A program made the position numbers and the translations under genes. Under the pieces are notes generated by a model. That model was not told the origin of the DNA, did no database searches, and was given only the letters and a program-made list of their open reading frames with translations. 64,000 nucleotides of DNA, from the NCBI RefSeq assembly GCF_001613385.1, contig NZ_BDCG01000021.1:1-64000 (forward strand), written 5' to 3'. Shown one piece after another: positions 50,967 to 60,021 of this stretch. The stretch comes from Nocardia flavorosea NBRC 108225 (GTDB lineage: Bacteria; Actinomycetota; Actinomycetes; Mycobacteriales; Mycobacteriaceae). Within the stretch, counting starts at the first letter, position 1. Every line of letters starts with the position of its first letter.

Positions 50967-52465
50967 AGGCGACCTTTCGTCTCGCCGGATCGGCTCGTGC
51001 GGTGGACCAGACTGTCCGGTGCGAGAATACGGCCGATCTCGTCCTGGGTGAGCAGGCCCGCGCTGACGGCGAGCTCGGGGATCGTCGAATCCGAGGTGAG
51101 CGCGCGTGCCGCGAGGGCGGTCGCGGCCTCGTATCCGATATGCGGATTCAGCGCGGTGACCAGGCCGATCGAGCGTTCGACGGTCGACCGCATCTGGTCG
51201 ACATCCGCGGTGATCCCCCGGACGCAACGAACGGCGAGAGTGTCGGCCGCCGCGGTGAGATGGGAGATCGATTCCAGGAGTTTGTGCGCGATCACGGGTT
51301 CGAACGCATTGAGCTGGAGCTGGCCCGCCTCCGCCGCCATCGTGATCGCGATATCGTTGCCGACGATCTCGTAGGCCACCTGGTTCACCGCCTCCGGAAT
51401 GACCGGGTTGACCTTGCCCGGCATGATCGACGACCCGGCTTGAACCGCGGGCAGGCGGATCTCGCCGAATCCCGAGCGCGGGCCGGAGGAGAGCAGCCGC
51501 AGATCGTTGCAGACCTTCGACAGTTTCACCGCGGTCCGTTTGACGATTCCCGAGATCTGGATGAAAACACCGGTGTCCTGTGTCGATTCGACGAGGTCTG
51601 CTGCGGTCACCAGGTCGACCCCGGTGATCGATCGCAGATGCGCGCAGGCCCGTGTGGAATAGTCGTGCGGAGCGTTGAGACCGGTGCCGATCGCGGTCCC
51701 GCCGAGATTGATTTCGCGGGCCAGCTCCGCGGCCTCGGCCAGCCGCGCTATATCCTCACTCACCATGACCGCGTAGGTGCCGAACTCCTGGCCGAGGGTC
51801 ATCGGGACCGCCTCTTGGAGCTGGGTGCGGCCCATCTTGAGATGCTCGGCGAATTCGACGGCCTTGGCCGCGAAGGCAGCCGAGAGCCCGGCCAGAGCCC
51901 CCCGCAGGCGGTGTGTCGCGGTGATCACCGCGATCTTGACAGCCGTGGGATACACATCGTTGGTGCTCTGCCCCAGGTTGACATGCTCCAGCGGATGAAG
52001 CCGGGTATACGTTCCGCGGGGACAGCCGAGGATATCGAGACCACGGTTCGCGATCACCTCGTTGGCGTTCATATTCGTCGAGGTGCCGGCACCGCCCTGG
52101 AGGACGTCCACCACGAAATGCTCGTGCAGCTCACCACTGCGGATGTCCTCGCACGCGGTGACGATCGCCCGGGCGCGCTCTTCACCCAGCAGGCCGAGTT
52201 CGTTGTTGGCTTGCGCGGCGGCGGATTTGACTGCTGCCAGCGCATCGACGAGGTCGGAATGCCGGGAGATGGGCACACCGGTGATCGGGAAGTTCTCCAG
52301 CGCCCGCGTGGTGTGGATACCGATGTACGCGTCGACGGGGATGTCGAGGCCGCCCAGGAGATCGTGTTCGGTGCGGAATACCGCGGAATCGTCCCTTCCG
52401 GTCATGGTGTCCGGCGGTACGGACGATCCGTGGAGCTCGCGGCGAGGACGGAGTTGTCGCGTCAT
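50963..52465 (-). CDS. aspA: Aspartate ammonia-lyase (aspartase)
   Basis: 500 aa, fumarase/aspartase superfamily. It shows NLGQSTNDVYPTA, the signature loop GSSIMPGKVNP with the catalytic Ser, TGLNAPHDYS and HVNL. It releases ammonia from aspartate to give fumarate. Fumarase class II is the main look-alike; the N-terminal region and GTSTNMNANEV favour aspartase-like enzymes. The start overlaps the DUF1445 stop and its own stop overlaps the SDR, so it is in the middle of a coupled operon with a transporter. Confidence 0.88.
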   Translation of the reverse strand: MTRQLRPRRELHGSSVPPDTMTGRDDSAVFRTEHDLLGGLDIPVDAYIGIHTTRALENFPITGVPISRHSDLVDALAAVKSAAAQANNELGLLGEERARAIVTACEDIRSGELHEHFVVDVLQGGAGTSTNMNANEVIANRGLDILGCPRGTYTRLHPLEHVNLGQSTNDVYPTAVKIAVITATHRLRGALAGLSAAFAAKAVEFAEHLKMGRTQLQEAVPMTLGQEFGTYAVMVSEDIARLAEAAELAREINLGGTAIGTGLNAPHDYSTRACAHLRSITGVDLVTAADLVESTQDTGVFIQISGIVKRTAVKLSKVCNDLRLLSSGPRSGFGEIRLPAVQAGSSIMPGKVNPVIPEAVNQVAYEIVGNDIAITMAAEAGQLQLNAFEPVIAHKLLESISHLTAAADTLAVRCVRGITADVDQMRSTVERSIGLVTALNPHIGYEAATALAARALTSDSTIPELAVSAGLLTQDEIGRILAPDSLVHRTSRSGETKGRL

Positions 52466-53238
52466 GAGGTGGTCCGTGTCTCGTCGAGCAGGGTGTCCAG
52501 TACGAGCATATGGCCCGCGAAGTGGGTGATCGCATAGTCGAGGCCGAGATCAGGCAGCGCCATCTGCGGCGTCACACCGCACGCCCAGAACACCGGCACG
52601 CAGCCGTCGGGCACGCCGGCGTAAACCCCGAAGTCGGGGACGCCGAGATCGGCTATGCCCAGTTCGGCAGCGTTACCGATCTGGACCGGCGCACCGTGTC
52701 CGGTGGGATACCGGGTGGTCAGCTCGACCGCGGCCGCGACCAGCGGTCCGGGTACCGGGCGCATACTCACCGCCAGTGGTCCCGCAAACATCCCCGCGGG
52801 CGTGGTGGCACGGTCGGTGACGTATACCGGCGGAGCGGACCGGGGCACCGGCACCCCGATACGGCGTAGTGGTGCGTCGAAGGTATGACTGCAGCCGAGC
52901 GCGAACGCCACGGCATCGTCTTGCCAATGATCCAGGATATCGGTGGGTTCGGCGACGAGTACCCCGTTGTGCCACACACGGTATCGAGGCAGCGCGGTAC
53001 GAAGGTCCACGGTGCACTCGTCGTAGGTGAGCAACGGGTCGCCCGGCTCCGTGGTGGCCAGCAGGGGACACACGTCGGGATTGGCCGCGCAGTACTCCCG
53101 GAAATCCGCCGCGGCCGAATCCGGAATCACCACCAGGTTGGCCTGCTGGTAGTCGTCGAGGATTCCGGCGGTCGGTGTGGTCCACTCACCGCGGGCGATC
53201 CGGTCGCGCAGTTCCCGGGGATGCGCCGGCGCGGTCAC
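52462..53238 (-). CDS. DUF1445 putative hydro-lyase (YcsI-like)
   Basis: 258 aa. Motifs: GYQQANLVVIP-like (DYQQANLVVIP), FALGCSHTFDAPL, VYVTDRATTPAG, VSMRPVP and a C-terminal PVFWACGVTPQ, all typical of DUF1445/YcsI. In Bacillus subtilis ycsI lies beside the pxpA-pxpB-pxpC homologues; the same domain occurs in eukaryotic D-glutamate cyclase. A role in making 5-oxoproline from D-glutamate is therefore plausible here. GTG 53238 overlaps the transporter stop (GTGA). The true reaction is unproven. Confidence 0.85.
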   Translation of the reverse strand: MTAPAHPRELRDRIARGEWTTPTAGILDDYQQANLVVIPDSAAADFREYCAANPDVCPLLATTEPGDPLLTYDECTVDLRTALPRYRVWHNGVLVAEPTDILDHWQDDAVAFALGCSHTFDAPLRRIGVPVPRSAPPVYVTDRATTPAGMFAGPLAVSMRPVPGPLVAAAVELTTRYPTGHGAPVQIGNAAELGIADLGVPDFGVYAGVPDGCVPVFWACGVTPQMALPDLGLDYAITHFAGHMLVLDTLLDETRTTS

Positions 53239-54551
53239 AGCAGTTCCGCCCGGGACGATTCGCGGACGGTGCGCAGGGTGAACAGCGCGGCGACCACCGC
53301 GACCATCAGCAGGAATCCCGGCGCGAGGAGGTTGCCGGTCTGCGAGATCAACCAGGTCGCGAGGTAGGGGGTCAGTCCTCCGCCGATGATGGTGCCGATA
53401 TTGAACGCGAACGACAGACCGGTGTAACGCACCCGGGTGGGGAACTGTTCGGCGTAGGTCGGATAGGTCACCGATTGCACGATCGGCATCGGGAGCGCGA
53501 GCACCACCATGGCCGCGACGGCCAGCGCGAAACTGCCCTGATCCATGAGGATCATGGTGGGCAGCACCAGAATCGCGTATCCCAGGAATCCGATGGTGAT
53601 GATCCGCTTGCGGCCGAACCGGTCCGAGAGACCGCCGAAGACAGGCATCAGGGTGGCGACGAAAAGGCTGATTCCGCCCATGATCCAGAACGTGTTCGAC
53701 TTCGGGTACTCGAGGTAGGTGGTGAGGTAGATGTTCATGAAGATCAGCCCGACCCAGTAGCCGGTGTTCGAGCCGATGGAGAGCACGATGACCTTGAACA
53801 CTGCTGCTGTGTGTTCGGTCAGCACCTCGCGCAGCGGCGATTTCGCCGGCGCGGTCTTCGTCTCCTCGGCGAAGGCGTGCGAATCTTCGAGCTTGCTGCG
53901 CGCCGCGAGAGTGATCGCAATGAGCGGCAACGCCAGCAGGAACGGGATTCGCCATCCGAAGTCGCGGAGTTGATCGTCGTCGAGCAGGGTGGTGGTCAGC
54001 CCGGCCACCAGGGCGGCGGCACCGCCGCCGATCGCCACGCCGACCGGGGTGAAGGCTCCGAAGAACCCTCGCCGGCCGTGCGGAGCCGCCTCGGACAGGT
54101 AGGTCGCCGATCCGGTCACTTCCCCACCCGCGAAAAATCCTTGGGCGAGACGAACCAGCAGCAGCGCGAGCGGTGCCAGCAGCCCGATGCTCTCGGCGGT
54201 CGGGAGGAGGCCGACGACGGCAGTCGCGGTGCCCATACCGACCACCGTGGTGATCAGGACGGGTTTGCGGCCGATCCGGTCGCCGAGCCGGCCCAGGACG
54301 ATCCCGCCGAGCGGGCGCATGACAAAAGCGCTGCCGAAAACAGCGAGCGTCGCGAGTAGCGAGGCGGTCGGATTGTCGTTGGGAAAGAACAGCGGCCCGA
54401 TGATCACCGCGAGGTATCCGTAGACGCCGAATTCGTAGTACTCGACGGCGGTACCGGCCGCCGCGGCAACGGCGGCCCGGCGTGGTTTCATCCGCCGGGA
54501 TCCGGTCGGGTGGCCGCCCTCGATCGAGGTGGCTGTGGGTATTGTGGTCAT
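53235..54551 (-). CDS. MHS-family MFS transporter (metabolite:H+ symporter)
   Basis: 438 aa, twelve helices. The MHS/ProP pattern is clear: AAAAGTAVEYYEFGVYGYLA at the N-terminus, RPLGGIVLGRLGDRIGRKPVL after helix 2, and GGLSDRFGRKRI in the middle. These carriers import carboxylates and amino-acid-like compounds. ATG 54551 is used; upstream in-frame codons cross a hairpin. It is translationally coupled to DUF1445, so the substrate is likely D-glutamate, 5-oxoproline or aspartate. Confidence 0.88.
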   Translation of the reverse strand: MTTIPTATSIEGGHPTGSRRMKPRRAAVAAAAGTAVEYYEFGVYGYLAVIIGPLFFPNDNPTASLLATLAVFGSAFVMRPLGGIVLGRLGDRIGRKPVLITTVVGMGTATAVVGLLPTAESIGLLAPLALLLVRLAQGFFAGGEVTGSATYLSEAAPHGRRGFFGAFTPVGVAIGGGAAALVAGLTTTLLDDDQLRDFGWRIPFLLALPLIAITLAARSKLEDSHAFAEETKTAPAKSPLREVLTEHTAAVFKVIVLSIGSNTGYWVGLIFMNIYLTTYLEYPKSNTFWIMGGISLFVATLMPVFGGLSDRFGRKRIITIGFLGYAILVLPTMILMDQGSFALAVAAMVVLALPMPIVQSVTYPTYAEQFPTRVRYTGLSFAFNIGTIIGGGLTPYLATWLISQTGNLLAPGFLLMVAVVAALFTLRTVRESSRAELL

Positions 54552-54647
54552 GGAGGACTCCGAGGTGAGCGCGGGCGGAGTGGGAGTGCGGCCGGCCGGC
54601 CGCGTGTCTTCGAATGCGTATCGCTTCACGGTGAGACTCCCGAGCCG

Positions 54648-54680
54648 GTCATCGGCAGGAATGCGACTCCTGCCGATGAC
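54648..54680 (-). terminator. Hairpin between VOC and MHS genes
   Basis: A perfect 13-bp stem GTCATCGGCAGGA/TCCTGCCGATGAC with a 7-nt loop. It may end the gntR-pxp-VOC transcript or attenuate it before the transporter operon. Confidence 0.6.
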
Positions 54681-54753
54681 CACGGCGGACGAGGCACCAC
54701 ATGGTGATCCGGAGTGATGCCGTACCGGGTTGTCCGGAAGCGAAGCCTGTGGG

Positions 54754-55203
54754 TCAGACGGCGAACAGTTGTTCGAGATCGGCGAAGGCCTTGAACTCGA
54801 GCGCGTTCCCGGCGGGATCGAGGAAGAACATCGTCCACTGCTCGCCCGGTTCGCCTTCGAACCGGACGTAGGGTTCGATGACGAATTCCGTGCCGATCGA
54901 AGTCAGTGTGTCCGCGAGAACCTTGAACTCCTCCACGGGGAGTACCAGGCCGAAATGCGGCACCGGAACATCGTGTCCGTCCACCGGGTTCGTTCCGGCC
55001 ACCCCGTCGCGGGCGGCCGCCGGCTTCCCGGCACCGACCTGGTGGGTGACGACCTGGTGGCCGCGGAAGTTCCAATCGATCCACTTGGTGTCGGACCGGC
55101 CTTCGGCGAATCCGAGAACGCCGCCGTAGAACTTGCGGGCAGCCTCGATATCGTCGACGGGAATGGCGAGGTGGAACGGGACGAGGTCGGTCTGAGCGGT
55201 CAT
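54754..55203 (-). CDS. VOC-family (glyoxalase/dioxygenase fold) protein
   Basis: 149 aa, two beta-alpha-beta-beta-beta modules. Candidate metal ligands are His in PFHLAIPV, His in VPHFGLVL and Glu in NALEFKAF, matching the usual H-H-E set. The family covers glyoxalases, dioxygenases and resistance proteins; the substrate is unknown. It lies between pxpC and the transporter on the same strand. Confidence 0.85.
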   Translation of the reverse strand: MTAQTDLVPFHLAIPVDDIEAARKFYGGVLGFAEGRSDTKWIDWNFRGHQVVTHQVGAGKPAAARDGVAGTNPVDGHDVPVPHFGLVLPVEEFKVLADTLTSIGTEFVIEPYVRFEGEPGEQWTMFFLDPAGNALEFKAFADLEQLFAV

Positions 55204-55264
55204 GGGGATACCTTTCTCGGGTATGGATGCTCTGTTCGGGGCGGGATATCGAGTCGTGTCCGGG

Positions 55265-56182
55265 TCAGGCGCCCCCTCGGGGTAGGGCGGAGAATCGCAC
55301 CGGGGTGCCCGGCCGGGCTTGGGCGAGCCGGTCGACGGCGCGTTCGGTGATCACCCCGATCACCGGGTATCCCCCGGTGACCGGATGATCGGCCAGGAAC
55401 ACGATGGGCTCACCCGCGGGCGGCACCTGAACGGCTCCCAGTGCCATTCCTTCGCTCGGCAGATCCACCGACCCGATGGTCAGCGGGGTGCCGGCGAGGC
55501 GGACACCGACGCGGTCGCAGGAGTTGCTGACCGACCACCGCCGCCCGGTGAAGGCCGCGCGGTCCTCGGGCGAGAAGAGCCGATCGCGGGGTCCCCAGTG
55601 GAAGTCCAAGACCAGCGGCCCCGGGTCCGCCCGGGGGGTGACCAACTCCAGCGGCACCTCCGGAGGCGTTCCGTACGGTTCGCCCAGCGTCAAACGATCC
55701 CCGGATTGCAGTGGCCGAGTGCCCAGTCCGGACAGACAGTCGGCAGAGGCCGAGCCGAAGACGAAGTCTGCCTCGAAACCGCCTTGAACGGCCAAATAGG
55801 TACGCAATCCCCAGGCCGAAAGCCCCAGGCGGAGTCGTTGCCCGGCCCGCAGCAGGGTCCGGGGTTCGGCCACCGGCCGGTCGTCGACCCGGACGTCCGC
55901 CGGCGCTCCGGCCACCGCGATCATCCGGTCGGCGGACAACACCACGGTCAGCCCGCCGAAGGTCGACTCGATCACCGGCACCCCGCCGGGATTCCCGACC
56001 AGGCGATTCGCCAGCATCAGACTCGACCGGTCCGCGCCACCCGATGCCGTGATCCCGAGGTGGGCGAGACCGGGCCGGCCGAGGTCCTGGAGGGTGGATG
56101 CCGGGCCGGGGTCGATGACCGTCACGGTCGCGCAGCGGTCTGCGGGCGGTGAGCCGGCGTGGTCGGACAGAACGGCGGTCAT
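55265..56182 (-). CDS. pxpC: 5-oxoprolinase subunit C PxpC (biotin-dependent carboxyltransferase family)
   Basis: 305 aa. KipA/PxpC features: VIDPGPASTLQDLGRPGLAHLGI, SGGADRSSLMLANRLVGN, LVLDFHWGPRD, SNSCDRVGVRL and SEGMALGAVQVPP, GYPVIGVI. With PxpA and PxpB it forms the bacterial ATP-dependent 5-oxoprolinase that opens pyroglutamate to glutamate. ATG 56182 overlaps the pxpB stop. Confidence 0.93.
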   Translation of the reverse strand: MTAVLSDHAGSPPADRCATVTVIDPGPASTLQDLGRPGLAHLGITASGGADRSSLMLANRLVGNPGGVPVIESTFGGLTVVLSADRMIAVAGAPADVRVDDRPVAEPRTLLRAGQRLRLGLSAWGLRTYLAVQGGFEADFVFGSASADCLSGLGTRPLQSGDRLTLGEPYGTPPEVPLELVTPRADPGPLVLDFHWGPRDRLFSPEDRAAFTGRRWSVSNSCDRVGVRLAGTPLTIGSVDLPSEGMALGAVQVPPAGEPIVFLADHPVTGGYPVIGVITERAVDRLAQARPGTPVRFSALPRGGA

Positions 56183-56811
56183 CGCGGCACCGGCCGGAAG
56201 ACCACCCGGTCGCCCACCGACAAACGGCTCGGCCGATCGGATTCCGGATCCCACAGTATCTCGGACGTCGACCCGATCAGGTGCCAGCCACCCGGCGTGC
56301 CGCCCGGATAGACGACAGTCTGTGTTCCGGCGATCGCGACCAGTCCGCGATCGACACGGGGGCGCGGCGAACTGCGGCGCGGGAGTTTCAGGGATTCGGG
56401 CAAACCGTCGATATAGGCGAATCCCGGCGCGAATCCGAAGAATCCGACACGATGTTCCGCGGCTACGTGGGCCTCGATTACCTCGTCGACGGTGCGGTCG
56501 AGGCTGCGTGCCACACCGGGCAGGTCCGCGCCGTCGTAGCGTACGGGGACGATTACCGGATCGCGGTCGGATACCACCCCGGATTCGGGGCCGGCGGAGT
56601 CGAGCAGATCCCGGATACGGGCCGCCAGGCGGTCCATATCCGTGGAATCGTTCGCGCAGAACAGGATCGAGCGAGAGGCCGGGATGATGTCCTGTATCAG
56701 GGACGACAAGTCCTGACTGTGCGCCGACCGCACCACGGAAGCGATCCGGTCCGGTTCCAGGTCCACCATCCAGCCCCGGTCACCGGCACGCAGCAATGCC
56801 GGGCCGGTCAT
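56179..56811 (-). CDS. pxpB: 5-oxoprolinase subunit B PxpB
   Basis: 210 aa, KipI/PxpB (cyclophilin-like domain). Family blocks GFFGFAPGFAYIDGLPESL, PRRSSPRPRVDRGLVAIAG and YPGGTPGGWHLIG are all present. ATG 56811 overlaps the pxpA stop (ATGA); the longer upstream frame is a shadow of pxpA. It is the middle subunit gene in the pxpA-pxpB-pxpC order. Confidence 0.94.
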   Translation of the reverse strand: MTGPALLRAGDRGWMVDLEPDRIASVVRSAHSQDLSSLIQDIIPASRSILFCANDSTDMDRLAARIRDLLDSAGPESGVVSDRDPVIVPVRYDGADLPGVARSLDRTVDEVIEAHVAAEHRVGFFGFAPGFAYIDGLPESLKLPRRSSPRPRVDRGLVAIAGTQTVVYPGGTPGGWHLIGSTSEILWDPESDRPSRLSVGDRVVFRPVPR

Positions 56812-57590
56812 CGTTCCGGACCGATCGGGACCGGCGCCGAACCATTGCGTTCGAGCACTTTCCGGGTTTCGCGGGCGATCTCCACGGCGCCGGGAGTATC
56901 GCTGTGCACGCAGAGCGCCACCGCCGAAGCCTGCTCGGGTAGCACCGTCGTCCGGATGCCGTCGACCGAGACCACGCTTGCGGTGCCGACGATCTCCCAG
57001 GCCCGCGCCGCGGCCGCGGCCGGATCGGCGAGCAGGGCATCGGGGTGGCTCCGCGCGACGAGCAGACCCTCGTCGGTGTACCCGCGATCGACGAACACCT
57101 CCGCGTGCGGCAGCAATCCGGCGGATATCGCGAGTTCCCACACCCTGGTCCGGTATTGGCACAGCACCGGTAATGCCGGGTCGACCAGTCCGACCGCCTC
57201 GACGATCGCCGACGCGTGCCCCTCGTGACGGGCCGCGGCGTTGTAGAGCGCACCGTGCGCTTTGACGTAGGTGACTTCCGTGCCGGCGATCCGCGCGAAC
57301 GCCTGGAGAGCGCCGATCTGATAGACGATATCGTTCACGAGGGTGGGCGGCGGCACCTCGATGAACCTGCGTCCGAAGCCGGCCAGATCGCGGTAGGAGA
57401 CCTGGGCCCCGATGGATACGCCCAGTTCGGCGGCGGTATCGCAGGTACGGCGCAGGATATCCGGATCGCCCGCGTGGAATCCGCAGGCGATATTCGCGGC
57501 GGTGACCTCCGCCAGCAAGGCCGACTCGTCCCCGACGCCCCAGACACCGAAACCCTCACCGACATCGGTGTTGATCGACAGCACGGCCAT
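56808..57590 (-). CDS. pxpA: 5-oxoprolinase subunit A PxpA (LamB/YcsF family)
   Basis: 260 aa. Signature motifs: INTDVGEGFG, ANIACGFHAGDP, GAQVSYRDLAGFGRR, VKAHGALYN and EVFVDRGYTDEGLLV. PxpA provides the metal-dependent hydrolase-like part of 5-oxoprolinase. The start overlaps the gntR stop by one base (TGATG), tying regulator and enzyme genes in one operon. Confidence 0.95.
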   Translation of the reverse strand: MAVLSINTDVGEGFGVWGVGDESALLAEVTAANIACGFHAGDPDILRRTCDTAAELGVSIGAQVSYRDLAGFGRRFIEVPPPTLVNDIVYQIGALQAFARIAGTEVTYVKAHGALYNAAARHEGHASAIVEAVGLVDPALPVLCQYRTRVWELAISAGLLPHAEVFVDRGYTDEGLLVARSHPDALLADPAAAAARAWEIVGTASVVSVDGIRTTVLPEQASAVALCVHSDTPGAVEIARETRKVLERNGSAPVPIGPER

Positions 57591-58282
57591 CAGGCGCGCT
57601 CCGCCCAGTAGGACCGCATTTCGTCACGGGAGTTCTCCCAGGCCCGGTGCAGACCGGTCTGACCGCCCTCGATATGGGCGAGGATCTGCGTGGCCAATGT
57701 CTCGGCGTCACCGTCCACGAGCGCCTGCACCATGGCCTTGTGCTCGTGCTGCACCCGGTCGTACGCGTAGGTCCGGTGCACATAGAAGCGGGAGTACGGC
57801 TCGAGCCGGTGATACATCTGGGCGATGGTCTCGTACCGCAACGGCAGCCGCGACAGTCGGTACATATCCAGATGGAACGCCAGGTTGGTGCGGGACCACG
57901 AGTCGGCTCCGGTCTCGGCGACCCTGTCCATCTGCTCGGCCATGGCAGCGAAACGGGAGATATCCCGGCGTGATACCCGTTCGGTCACGTGTTCCGCGAA
58001 ACTCGGTTCGATCAGCCGGCGCAGATCGTAGATCTCGTCGATTTCCTCGATATCGAGTGCGGTGACGAAGGTCCCGCGGCCGGGAAGCGACCGGAGCAGC
58101 CCTTCGCCGGCCAGGGTACGAATGGCCTCGCGGAGCGGGATACGGGACACCCCGAAGCGGTCTGCCAGTTCTTCCTGTACCAGGCGGTGACCTGGAGGGT
58201 AGATGCCCTCGACGATCGACATCCGCAGGCGGGACGTCAGATCCTCGCCCTCGGCTTCGAAGTCTTGTGACGTAGACGACAT
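57590..58282 (-). CDS. GntR-family regulator (FadR/FCD type) of the 5-oxoproline operon
   Basis: 230 aa. Winged helix (VQEELADRFGVSRIPLREAIRTLAGEGLLRSLPGRGTFV) and an FCD domain with metal-binding-type histidines (FHLDMYRLS, HEHKAMVQAL). ATG 58282 is favoured because the GTATAC dyad lies just upstream, which would otherwise be inside the gene; ATG 58306 and 58339 are alternatives. It leads the operon and probably represses it until the substrate (5-oxoproline or D-glutamate) is present. Confidence 0.88.
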   Translation of the reverse strand: MSSTSQDFEAEGEDLTSRLRMSIVEGIYPPGHRLVQEELADRFGVSRIPLREAIRTLAGEGLLRSLPGRGTFVTALDIEEIDEIYDLRRLIEPSFAEHVTERVSRRDISRFAAMAEQMDRVAETGADSWSRTNLAFHLDMYRLSRLPLRYETIAQMYHRLEPYSRFYVHRTYAYDRVQHEHKAMVQALVDGDAETLATQILAHIEGGQTGLHRAWENSRDEMRSYWAERA

Positions 58283-58286
58283 ATCC

Positions 58287-58298
58287 ACTGTATACACT
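58287..58298. promoter_or_regulatory. GntR operator candidate
   Basis: ACTGTATACACT contains the palindrome TGTATACA, the kind of core bound by FCD-type GntR proteins. It lies 4 bp upstream of the chosen gntR start. Confidence 0.5.
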
Positions 58299-58571
58299 GA
58301 ATGCATCCGCAGAATCCAGCCCCTCCGGCGAATCCGCACGATTGCTTACACGAACGACCCCGGGCGTAACACCGCGCCCCACCCCGGTGCCGACCCAGCA
58401 GGAATGCCGGCCCCCCTATCTTTTGGTGGGTAGGTCGCGGCTCAGTCGGCGCGCTTGCCTCAGCCCGCTCCGAGTGTGCGGTCGTGTCGGCGACGACGAC
58501 CGGCCCGCCGTCGGACCATTGCTCACCGCATACCTGTTCCGGTGGCCGATGGGTGACCGGACGAAAGGGAG

Positions 58572-58700
58572 ATGAGCGTGAGTCCACGGGAACGGATATT
58601 CGATGCGGCGGCGGACCCGCCGCGGAGACATGTGTCGTGTATGCCGCACTCGAGGAATCGCACTCGATGCCGGGCGCGCGGCCGGCCGATCCCCACCGGA
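58572..58700 (+). pseudogene. Possible decayed TetR N-terminus
   Basis: ATG 58572 follows AAAGGGAG and opens MSVSPRERIFDAAAD, like the first helix of TetR proteins; a shifted frame then gives GIALDAGRAAG, like the TetR recognition region. Similarity is weak and lost by ~58700. The remaining gap 58299-58851 holds no recognisable gene. Confidence 0.3.
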
Positions 58701-58851
58701 TGGCAACCCGCCGGGTTGCGAAGGACCGCGTCGAATCGAGACCGGCCGCGACGGATACCGGTCTCGATTCGACGCGGTGTCGCCGAAGCTTCCCCGGGTG
58801 CGCCCACCACCGCGACGAGCACCACGGTCGCTTCTGGGCCGATCCGCTCGA

Positions 58852-59781
58852 TCAGCGCGCGGACCATCCGCCATCGGGTGGAATGGGGGTCCTGGCAGAC
58901 GTCGATACGGTCGTCGTCGGCGCGGGGGTAGTGGACACCTCCGGCGATATGGACGTCGTAGTCGAACTCGCCGGAGTGGGGCTTGTCGTCGTGCTCGTGG
59001 GCACTGTCGGGGCCGTCATCGTTGTGTCGGTCGGTGCCGTTGTAGTAGCCGGTGCCGTTGTGGTGGTGGTCGGCACTGTGGTGGCCGGCGGGTCGGATGT
59101 AGCCGTAACCGTCGGCGGATCTGCCGGCAGCGCACTCGGGTCGGCTGTCACTGTGACTGTCGACGTCTCCGTCGGGGGCGCGGTGACGGGCACCGTGGAG
59201 AACGGGGGCGAGGTGACCGTATCCGGCCCCTGCATGCTGGGTGGGGCCTGGATCGAAATGCTCGCCGTAGCCGAGAAACTCACGGTCATCGATGCGTCCG
59301 TCGAGTTCACCGGCGGGGGCTCCGTCGTCATGGCTGTCGTCGATTCCGGCGCTGTGGCCGTGCCGGTGCCGGGATCGCTGGAATCGGCGGTCGGCTGGAC
59401 GGTCTCGACAGTGGTCACCGTGTCGGTGCCCGCGACGTCGCCCGGTACGGAGACTCCGCCCGGCGGGCCCGGTGGCGTGCTCGTAATCGTGATGCTGGTC
59501 CGGCTCCGGACGGTGCTGTGATCGAAAACCTGTACGGCGGGTACGCCCGAGTTGTTCGCCTGTACCGGCGGACTCGAATCCGCCTGTACTATCAGCGTTG
59601 TCCCGATGGCAGCGGTGACCGACGCGGCCACCACGCCCGCATACGCCGCCTGCCGCCGGACCCGGGCAACCCAGGGTTCCGCGGCCTGCCGATCGCCCCT
59701 CCGTGGAATCCGAGACCGGGACGGCTCGGTATGGACGTCCGGGGCGGCCGATCGGTCTTCGCTGCTGTCGGAAGTTTTCAT
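58852..59781 (-). CDS. Membrane-anchored Thr/Ser/Pro-rich protein of unknown function
   Basis: 309 aa. Residues ~1-45 are charged and cytosolic, then one hydrophobic helix (AGVVAASVTAAIGTTLIV), then ~230 extracytoplasmic residues made almost only of Thr, Ser, Pro, Ala and Val, with runs of Thr. This is a mucin-like stalk, likely O-glycosylated in an actinomycete. There is no C-terminal sorting signal or folded domain. ATG 59781 or GTG 59802 may be the start. I do not recognise a family; low-complexity sequence makes similarity calls unsafe. Confidence 0.65.
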   Translation of the reverse strand: MKTSDSSEDRSAAPDVHTEPSRSRIPRRGDRQAAEPWVARVRRQAAYAGVVAASVTAAIGTTLIVQADSSPPVQANNSGVPAVQVFDHSTVRSRTSITITSTPPGPPGGVSVPGDVAGTDTVTTVETVQPTADSSDPGTGTATAPESTTAMTTEPPPVNSTDASMTVSFSATASISIQAPPSMQGPDTVTSPPFSTVPVTAPPTETSTVTVTADPSALPADPPTVTATSDPPATTVPTTTTTAPATTTAPTDTTMTAPTVPTSTTTSPTPASSTTTSISPEVSTTPAPTTTVSTSARTPIPPDGGWSAR

Positions 59782-60021
59782 CCAGCTGATACTTTCTCCC
59801 ACGAAATGCGTCGACTTACGGAAACCGATGACAACATTTCGGACGGCATTCCTGTGAAATTTGTGACCACACCGAACGCGCCACAGGAAACAAGCCGATC
59901 TCCCGGGAGAGGTGTGCGTAGACGCCGTGCCTCCGATCTTCCACGGCGATGTCCGGGCACGTGGTACCCGATGCTCCGAGAAATTCTCCCCGACTCGGGT
60001 AAGGCTTCGTGCCTGAAATTT

